Part shown: piece by piece, positions 1-5,732 of the stretch | Layout: each line of letters starts with the position of its first letter | How positions within the stretch are numbered: the stretch's first letter is position 1 | Origin: Actinomycetota bacterium | GTDB lineage: Bacteria > Actinomycetota > Actinomycetes > Streptosporangiales > Streptosporangiaceae | Reading direction: 5' to 3' | DNA length: 6,951 nucleotides | Assembly (NCBI GenBank): GCA_003140115.1 | Contig: PLIQ01000603.1 | Span: 1,520-8,470, forward strand | Made by a program: the position numbers and the translations under genes | Notes under the pieces: generated by a model | Told to the model about the DNA's origin: nothing | What the model saw: the letters and a program-made list of their open reading frames with translations, nothing else | Databases searched by the model: none

Positions 1-446
1 GGGGAGTTGAAGCTGAAGACCTGGTGGACCAGGGCGTGCTTGAGCTCGTGGTCGAAGATCACGGCGTCTTCTTCGGTGGCGAAGTAGCCCTGCTTGCGGC
101 CGGTCTCGGTGTAGACGCCGACCACGCGGTCGACGAGTTGCTTGAGGCTCCACTCGCGGGTCGGGGAGCCGACCGCACCGCGGAAGTACTTGGTGGTCAC
201 GATGTTGGCCGCGTTCACCGACCAGAAGTCGGGGAACTCCACGCCGTGCTGCTCGAAGTTGACCGAGCCGTCCCGCCAGTTGGTCATCACCACGTCACGG
301 CGTTCCCAGGTGATCTGGTCGTAGGGGTGTACGCCGGGCGTGGTGTAGATGCGCGTCATCGTGAGGCCGCCGCGCTGGGTTCGCTGACTGGGGGCCTCCT
401 CGGCGCTCTTTCCCTTGCGGGCCCTGCTGCTCGCCGTCTCGGTCAT
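1..446 (-). CDS. nrdJ: Vitamin B12-dependent ribonucleotide reductase (class II), N-terminal part, cut by window edge
   Basis: The gene runs off the left edge, so only the first 148 codons are visible. Class II ribonucleotide reductase reduces ribonucleotides to deoxyribonucleotides in the cytoplasm, using adenosylcobalamin to generate the radical. The visible part has a low-complexity basic head (residues 1-28). It is followed by a stretch typical of actinobacterial NrdJ: YTTPGVHPYD (34-43), WERRDVVMTNWRDGSVNFEQ (47-66), FPDFWSVNAANIVTTKYFRG (71-90). The catalytic cysteines lie further downstream, outside the window. I chose the ATG at 446 because a purine-rich GGAAGGGGGAAG lies just upstream; the internal Met30 has no such signal. 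The gene follows nrdR on the same strand after 81 bases, so the two are probably co-transcribed, an arrangement known from Streptomyces. Identity is by recognition of family sequence, with little doubt. Confidence 0.95.
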   Translation of the reverse strand, partial: MTETASSRARKGKSAEEAPSQRTQRGGLTMTRIYTTPGVHPYDQITWERRDVVMTNWRDGSVNFEQHGVEFPDFWSVNAANIVTTKYFRGAVGSPTREWSLKQLVDRVVGVYTETGRKQGYFATEEDAVIFDHELKHALVHQVFSFNS

Positions 447-527
447 AACTTCCCCCTTCCGGGACCCTTCCGGATCCCTCCCAGGCCGTGTACGGCCATG
501 CTGCAACGATGACAACTTCGTGACGTC
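447..527 (-). other. nrdR-nrdJ intercistronic spacer with small hairpin and short direct repeats
   Basis: This 81-base spacer on the minus strand holds an inverted repeat GGCCGT-AC-ACGGCC (484-497). It also has two tandem CCGGAAGGG-like units just before the nrdJ start, the second serving as ribosome binding site. The hairpin has no T tract, so it does not look like an intrinsic terminator. I see no cobalamin riboswitch core. It could be an mRNA processing or stability element, but that is a guess. Confidence 0.35.
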
Positions 528-1004
528 CTAGGGTGTCGTTTCCGCCGGTTGGCTACCTTGGCGGCCCTGGCGCAGGGTGGCGATCTCGTCCTCGAAGTCG
601 GCGAGCGACTCGAAGCTGCGGTAGACCGAGGCGAACCTGAGGTAGGCCACCTCGTCCAGTTCCCGCAGCGGGCCGAGGATGGCCAGGCCCACTTCGTGCG
701 AGGGGACCTCAGCCAGGCCGCGGGCCCTGATCGTCTCTTCCACCTGCTGAGCCAGGATGGCCAGCTTGTCCTCGCTGACCGGCCGTCCCTGGCAGGCGCG
801 CTGGACCCCGCGGATGATCTTGTCCCGGGTAAACGGCTCGGTGACCCCGCTGCGCTTGGCCACCATCAAGATGACCGTCTCCTGCGTGGTGAACCGGCGC
901 CCGCACTCGGGGCACGACCGCCGGCGGCGGATCGCGGCACCGTCGTCCGCGGTCCGGCTGTCGATGACCCTGCTGTCCGGATGACGACAGAACGGGCAGT
1001 GCAC
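528..1004 (-). CDS. nrdR: Transcriptional repressor NrdR
   Basis: NrdR is the nucleotide-sensing repressor of ribonucleotide reductase genes. It binds ATP/dATP through an ATP-cone and NrdR boxes through a zinc ribbon. The 158-residue protein has the usual family length. The zinc ribbon begins at the first residues, with Cys3, Cys6, Cys31 and Cys34 (CPFC and CPEC) and the basic RRRR run at 26-29. The ATP-cone follows at about residues 45-138, with [21 protein letters not shown] and the end motif [14 protein letters not shown]. The start is a GTG at 1004 with a near-perfect Shine-Dalgarno (GGAGGTGAT, about 7 bases from GGAGG to GTG). That start puts Cys at position 3, as in the family. It is the first gene of the unit leading into nrdJ. 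NrdR-box-like sequences and a strong -10 lie directly upstream, which suggests autoregulation. Confidence 0.97.
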   Translation of the reverse strand: MHCPFCRHPDSRVIDSRTADDGAAIRRRRSCPECGRRFTTQETVILMVAKRSGVTEPFTRDKIIRGVQRACQGRPVSEDKLAILAQQVEETIRARGLAEVPSHEVGLAILGPLRELDEVAYLRFASVYRSFESLADFEDEIATLRQGRQGSQPAETTP

Positions 1005-1037
1005 GCGATCACCTCCCCAAGGCTGCTTGCAGTACTA

Positions 1038-1066
1038 ATTATACTCGGTAACACAACTTGTGGAAA
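1038..1066 (-). promoter_or_regulatory. Probable promoter of nrdR-nrdJ
   Basis: On the minus strand a perfect -10 hexamer TATAAT (1038-1043) is preceded, after 17 bases, by TTTCCA (1061-1066, 4 of 6 matches to TTGACA). The sequence is conspicuously A+T-rich against its surroundings. The expected start of transcription is near 1030, about 26 bases before the GTG of nrdR. The NrdR-box-like palindrome CACAACTTGTG sits in the spacer between the two hexamers, a good place for repression. Confidence 0.7.
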
Positions 1067-1098
1067 AACCACAGCGCTGTAACTACTAGATGTTGTGG
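1048..1098 (-). promoter_or_regulatory. Putative pair of NrdR boxes
   Basis: On the plus strand two related sites occur. The distal one, CTACTAGATGTTGTGG (1083-1098), fits the known NrdR-box layout of an A/T-rich centre flanked by AC and GTG half-sites. The proximal one is GTAACACAACTTGTGG (1048-1063), built around CACAA-C-TTGTG. Both are preceded by GTAAC (1048-1052 and 1079-1083, 31 bases apart) and end in TTGTGG (35 bases apart). NrdR sites are known to come in pairs about three helical turns apart, which agrees. A perfect palindrome ACAGCGCTGT (1071-1080) lies between them. The distal box is convincing and the proximal one weaker. Assignment rests on pattern and on position before nrdR. 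Confidence 0.6.
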
Positions 1099-1251
1099 TT
1101 ACGGTAGACCACGAGGGCGGCCGGAGGCAAGCAGGCGCGAGCCTTCGATCCGGAATTCGCGGCAGCCGGGCCGATATGAGCGGGGTGCCGGCGTGTCGCG
1201 GCGGTGGGTGGCTCAGCCGTGGGGTCAGTCGCGGGGGGTCGGTCGTGGGGC
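1099..1251. other. Gene-free stretch with an imperfect direct repeat copying the 3' end of the LysM gene
   Basis: No gene or RNA is evident between the nrdR control region and the end of the LysM gene. The only structure is an imperfect direct repeat: CGTGGGGTCAGTCGCGGGG (1218-1236) and CGTGGGGCTCAGTCGCGGGG (1244-1263), with a shorter related GGGTCGGTCGTGGGG between them. The second copy contains the stop codon of the LysM gene. I see no hairpin followed by a T tract that would act as its terminator. Confidence 0.4.
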
Positions 1252-1734
1252 TCAGTCGCGGGGGACCCGCAGTCGCTGGCCCGCGAAGACCACGTTCCCG
1301 GTCAGCCGGTTGAGCTCGATGATCTGCTCGACGACCACCCGGGTGTCGGTGCCGGGGTCGGCGCTCTCGGCGACCGACCACAGGCTCTGGCCGGGGAGGA
1401 CGGTGACCTGGGCGAGGCTCTGCTGGGGCGCCCGCGCCGGCCCCGGGTAGTTGGTGGCCTGCGCCGCCCCGGCGATGACCAGGGACAGCGCGGCCAGGAC
1501 GAGCGCGGTGGCGACCACGACCACGACGCGGCCGCGCCTGGTCAGCCGGAGCGGCGCGTTCGCCGGCTGGCCGCGGGCCGGCTCGGAGCGCGGGACATGG
1601 CTCGGTACCGGCGAATCCGCGGGAGCGATCCAGCGGACGGCCGCCCGGCTCCGGGCGGTGTCCTGCGGCAATGCCGCTGGCAGCTCAGGCAACTCCGGAA
1701 GCTCCGGAAGCTCTTCCGCCCGCATCGCGCTCAT
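1252..1734 (-). CDS. Membrane-anchored LysM protein divergent from lexA (ChiZ/YneA/DivS-like position)
   Basis: This small 160-residue protein has four parts. An N-terminal cytoplasmic region starts with four ELP tripeptides in a row (residues 8-19) and is rich in Pro and Ala. A basic stop-transfer-like patch RLTRRGR (63-69) precedes a single hydrophobic segment (about 70-92). Outside the membrane follows one LysM peptidoglycan-binding domain (about 110-157: VTVLPGQSLWSVAE to VVFAGQRLRVP). The start at 1734 has GGAGG five bases upstream; Met4 is a less likely alternative. Membrane-anchored LysM proteins next to lexA are known as SOS-induced division or cell-wall factors: YneA in Bacillus and Rv2719c/ChiZ in Mycobacterium, with DivS in the same position in Corynebacterium. 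The order nrdR-this gene-lexA matches the Mycobacterium tuberculosis locus. Two SOS boxes 73-104 bases upstream support damage induction. A role in delaying division is inferred; no hydrolase catalytic motif is visible. Confidence 0.85.
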   Translation of the reverse strand: MSAMRAEELPELPELPELPAALPQDTARSRAAVRWIAPADSPVPSHVPRSEPARGQPANAPLRLTRRGRVVVVVATALVLAALSLVIAGAAQATNYPGPARAPQQSLAQVTVLPGQSLWSVAESADPGTDTRVVVEQIIELNRLTGNVVFAGQRLRVPRD

Positions 1735-1806
1735 GACGACCTCCGCTGCTCAAACCTTCATTCGAGCTATACTCTTAACTATGTCCGCTCTCGGACCCCT
1801 GCTCGA

Positions 1807-1822
1807 TCGAACCTGTGCTCGA
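1807..1822. promoter_or_regulatory. LexA (SOS) box 1
   Basis: TCGAACCTGTGCTCGA matches the Gram-positive/actinobacterial SOS consensus TCGAAC-N4-GTTCGA at 11 of 12 conserved positions; only the T of GTT is changed. It lies 72 bases upstream of the LysM gene start and abuts a second box, so two LexA dimers could sit side by side. Most likely it controls the LysM gene. Confidence 0.85.
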
Positions 1823-1838
1823 TCGTACGCCTGTTCGA
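1823..1838. promoter_or_regulatory. LexA (SOS) box 2
   Basis: TCGTACGCCTGTTCGA also matches 11 of the 12 conserved SOS positions (A to T in the left half). It begins on the base directly after box 1, giving a 32-bp double operator. With box 1 it lies between the divergent LysM gene and lexA and may serve both. Confidence 0.85.
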
Positions 1839-1893
1839 TCGGAAGATCTACTACATCGTTGTATCGCGAGGGTCTGACATTTTCGCGACACGT

Positions 1894-1909
1894 CCGAACA
1901 GATGTTTGG
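1894..1909. promoter_or_regulatory. Degenerate third LexA box near lexA
   Basis: CCGAACAGATGTTTGG keeps the core CGAAC-N4-GTT and is itself a near-perfect palindrome (one unpaired position in each half), but it departs from the SOS consensus at three of twelve positions. It lies about 80 bases before the lexA start, closer to lexA than the double box, so it is the natural candidate for weak autoregulation. I could not identify a confident -35/-10 pair for lexA. Confidence 0.55.
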
Positions 1910-1989
1910 GATACGGAACGGAAAACGTTAGTCTCTAGGCAGCACGCAAGAATCCGGACACGGAAGGTCATCAAATGGAGGAAACCGCC

Positions 1990-2787
1990 ATGGGAGGCAC
2001 TACAACGGGCACTTCCAGCACCGAGGCGCCCAGACCCAAGGGGCGACCAGGGCGCAAGCCGAAGGGCAGCGTGCCCGTGATTGTGCCGGAGACGCCGGAC
2101 AAGCCCGATCCCGATCACGTGCTGACCTGGCGGCAGCGCAAGGTGCTCCAGGTGATCAGGGAGTCCGTGCAGAAGCGCGGCTATCCGCCGTCGATGCGGG
2201 AGATCGGCGAGGCGGTCGGCCTGACCAGCACGTCCAGCGTCTCGTACCAGCTCAGCACGCTGCAGCGCAAGGGCTACCTGCACCGGGACGTGGGCCGGCC
2301 GCGGACCGTGGAGGTGCGCCTGCCCGGTCACCCGGCGGTGCGCCCGGAGCCGGGCCGCGAGCGCGAAGAAGAACTGCCCTCCGACATCCCCGGCAACGAC
2401 ATCCCGTCACAGGAAGCGGCGTACGTGCCGCTGATCGGGCGGATCGCCGCGGGCGGGCCGATCCTGGCCGAGCAGTACGTGGAGGACATCTTCCCGCTGC
2501 CTCGGCAGCTGGTCGGCGAGGGCACCCTGTTCCTGCTCAAGGTGGTCGGCGACTCCATGATCAACGCCGCGATCGCGGACGGGGACTGGGTCGTGGTCCG
2601 GCAGCAGGAGGACGCGCAGAACGGCGACATCGTGGCCGCCATGCTCGACAGCGAGGCGACGGTGAAGACCTTCAAGCGCAGCGACGGGCACGCCTGGCTG
2701 ATCCCGCACAACCCGGCCTACACGCCGATTCTCGGTGACGAGGCCAGCATCCTGGGCCGCGTCGTCGCGGTCCTGCGGCGCGTCTGA
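1990..2787 (+). CDS. lexA: SOS repressor LexA
   Basis: LexA represses DNA-damage genes and cleaves itself when stimulated by RecA filaments. From the ATG at 1990 it has 265 residues, somewhat long for the family because of a basic N-terminal tail containing [10 protein letters not shown] (about 17-26, AT-hook-like). The winged helix-turn-helix spans about 45-100 ([34 protein letters not shown]). The cleavage site is Ala154-Gly155 in GRIAAGGP. The catalytic Ser189 lies in VGDSM and Lys226 in ATVKTFK, 37 residues apart as in the Escherichia coli protein. An upstream in-frame ATG at 1975 (270 residues, GGAAGG 7 bases before) is possible. I prefer 1990 because GGAGG sits 8 bases ahead of it. The gene is divergent from the LysM gene and convergent with leuS, and three SOS boxes lie upstream. 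Confidence 0.96.
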   Translation: MGGTTTGTSSTEAPRPKGRPGRKPKGSVPVIVPETPDKPDPDHVLTWRQRKVLQVIRESVQKRGYPPSMREIGEAVGLTSTSSVSYQLSTLQRKGYLHRDVGRPRTVEVRLPGHPAVRPEPGREREEELPSDIPGNDIPSQEAAYVPLIGRIAAGGPILAEQYVEDIFPLPRQLVGEGTLFLLKVVGDSMINAAIADGDWVVVRQQEDAQNGDIVAAMLDSEATVKTFKRSDGHAWLIPHNPAYTPILGDEASILGRVVAVLRRV

Positions 2788-2822
2788 GCACGGCGGCCTC
2801 CTGGGAACAGGAGGCCGTGCTC
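2786..2822 (+). terminator. Hairpin after lexA
   Basis: A strong stem starts at the lexA stop codon. GAGCAC pairs with GTGCTC, and GGCCTCCTG pairs with CAGGAGGCC around a GGAA tetraloop; a GGC bulge lies on the left arm only. There is no T tract, which is common for hairpin terminators in high-G+C actinobacteria. It may act on both strands between the convergent lexA and leuS. Confidence 0.7.
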
Positions 2823-2851
2823 CGGTCACATGCCGGTGGTCATCGCTGGGT

Positions 2852-2887
2852 GCGGGGTCCGGAGTCCGGGTTGGGATTCCGGCCCGC
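2852..2887 (-). terminator. Hairpin just after leuS stop
   Basis: Directly beyond the leuS stop codon, GCGGG (2852-2856) pairs with CCCGC (2883-2887) and CCGGA (2859-2863) with TCCGG (2878-2882), leaving a 14-base loop and a two-base bulge. No T tract follows. It is the best candidate for the leuS transcript end, weaker than the lexA hairpin. Confidence 0.45.
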
Positions 2888-2888
2888 G

Positions 2889-5375
<2,487 letters not shown>

Positions 5376-5442
5376 TGTTTCCTCGCCATCGAATCGGTCC
5401 CGGTCCGGTCAACCCTTCGGGGGTGATTGAGCTCCTGCAATG

Positions 5443-5466
5443 AAAACGCCCCTCGACACGAGGGGC
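5443..5466 (-). terminator. Intrinsic terminator in the leuS leader (attenuator)
   Basis: On the minus strand GCCCCTCG pairs perfectly with CGAGGGGC over 8 bp with a 3-base TGT loop, followed after one base by TTTT. This is the only hairpin in the window with a real T tract. It lies 67 bases before the leuS start and downstream of the leucine leader peptide, so it can switch leuS transcription off. Confidence 0.85.
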
Positions 5467-5498
5467 AGCCGCGCCAACGACGGTAGGTCGGCGCGGCT
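5467..5498 (-). promoter_or_regulatory. Leader stem-loop between Leu peptide and terminator
   Basis: AGCCGCGCC pairs with GGCGCGGCT over 9 bp with a 14-base loop (GACCTACCGTCGTT on the minus strand). Its 5' arm begins with the last two bases of the leader-peptide stop codon TAG, so a ribosome at the end of the peptide would block it. Its 3' arm abuts the terminator stem with no gap and no overlap. The leader-peptide sequence CGGCT (at the Arg and first Leu codons) could pair with AGCCG of the 5' arm, giving a competing hairpin. Which fold favours read-through cannot be decided by eye. Confidence 0.7.
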
Positions 5499-5526
5499 AG
5501 GTAAGAAGCAGCCGGACGGCACGCAT
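5497..5526 (-). CDS. Leucine-rich leader peptide of leuS (MRAVRLLLT)
   Basis: A 9-codon open frame on the minus strand reads ATG CGT GCC GTC CGG CTG CTT CTT ACC TAG. Three consecutive Leu codons, two of them CTT (expected to be uncommon in such a G+C-rich genome), come just before the stop. Stem-loop and terminator follow at once, and leuS starts about 120 bases downstream. This is the classic layout of a translation-coupled attenuator, in which ribosome progress over Leu codons reports charged tRNA-Leu; attenuation of leucine genes is known in actinobacteria. There is no Shine-Dalgarno sequence. The ATG lies 7 bases after a TATCCT hexamer, so the transcript probably starts with AUG and is translated leaderless. 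The peptide itself need have no function. Confidence 0.8.
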   Translation of the reverse strand: MRAVRLLLT

Positions 5527-5532
5527 GCGCAC

Positions 5533-5538
5533 AGGATA
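5533..5538 (-). promoter_or_regulatory. Probable -10 element of the leuS leader transcript
   Basis: TATCCT on the minus strand ends 6 bases before the ATG of the leader peptide, so the predicted first transcribed base is the A of that ATG. No -35 match is visible 16-18 bases upstream. That region instead holds a G+C-rich inverted repeat CCGCCC-N5-GGGCGG (5545-5561). The call rests on its position before the leader peptide. Confidence 0.5.
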
Positions 5539-5641
5539 GCGCACCCGCCCCGCTCGGGCGGCCGGGCTCAGCCGGGGGGCCGCACGCGGGCTCGGCATAG
5601 AGGTCAAAGGCCGGTATCACGGGTCAGAAATGCATGTGCGC

Positions 5642-5670
5642 GGGGAAATCAGCGCGTCTCGCCATTCCCC
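5642..5670 (+). promoter_or_regulatory. Inverted repeat abutting the ketosynthase promoter
   Basis: GGGGAA (5642-5647) and TTCCCC (5665-5670) form an inverted repeat with a 17-base spacer, so half-site centres are about two helical turns apart. The right half ends on the base before the TTGACG -35 candidate. The placement suits an operator for an activator or repressor. No regulator family is recognised. Confidence 0.4.
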
Positions 5671-5699
5671 TTGACGGGCGGCCAGCCAGCCTCTATTCA
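5671..5699 (+). promoter_or_regulatory. Possible promoter of the ketosynthase-like gene
   Basis: TTGACG (5671-5676, 5 of 6 to consensus) is followed after 17 bases by TATTCA (5694-5699, 3 of 6) in a local A+T-rich patch. A transcript would start near 5706 and have an untranslated leader of about 27 bases. The weak -10 is the main reservation. Confidence 0.5.
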
Positions 5700-5732
5700 T
5701 CTTTACTGGGGAGCCAGCGGGGCGGGGGGACG

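Noticed and set aside
24..512. 162-codon plus-strand open frame
   Set aside because: It is the antisense shadow of nrdJ, whose minus-strand translation is clearly recognisable; long spurious frames are expected at this G+C content.
447..527. Cobalamin riboswitch before nrdJ
   Set aside because: The spacer is only 81 bases and lacks a B12-box-like core; control by NrdR upstream of nrdR is the better explanation.
549..1082. 177-codon plus-strand open frame
   Set aside because: Antisense to nrdR, which has the zinc ribbon, ATP-cone and a strong ribosome binding site.
1204..2080. Two overlapping plus-strand frames (1204-1938 and 1451-2080)
   Set aside because: They run antisense to the LysM gene and through the SOS-box region and show no family resemblance.
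5376..5526. T-box riboswitch for leuS
   Set aside because: No T-box core sequence or specifier stem is visible, whereas a Leu-codon peptide with a terminator is.
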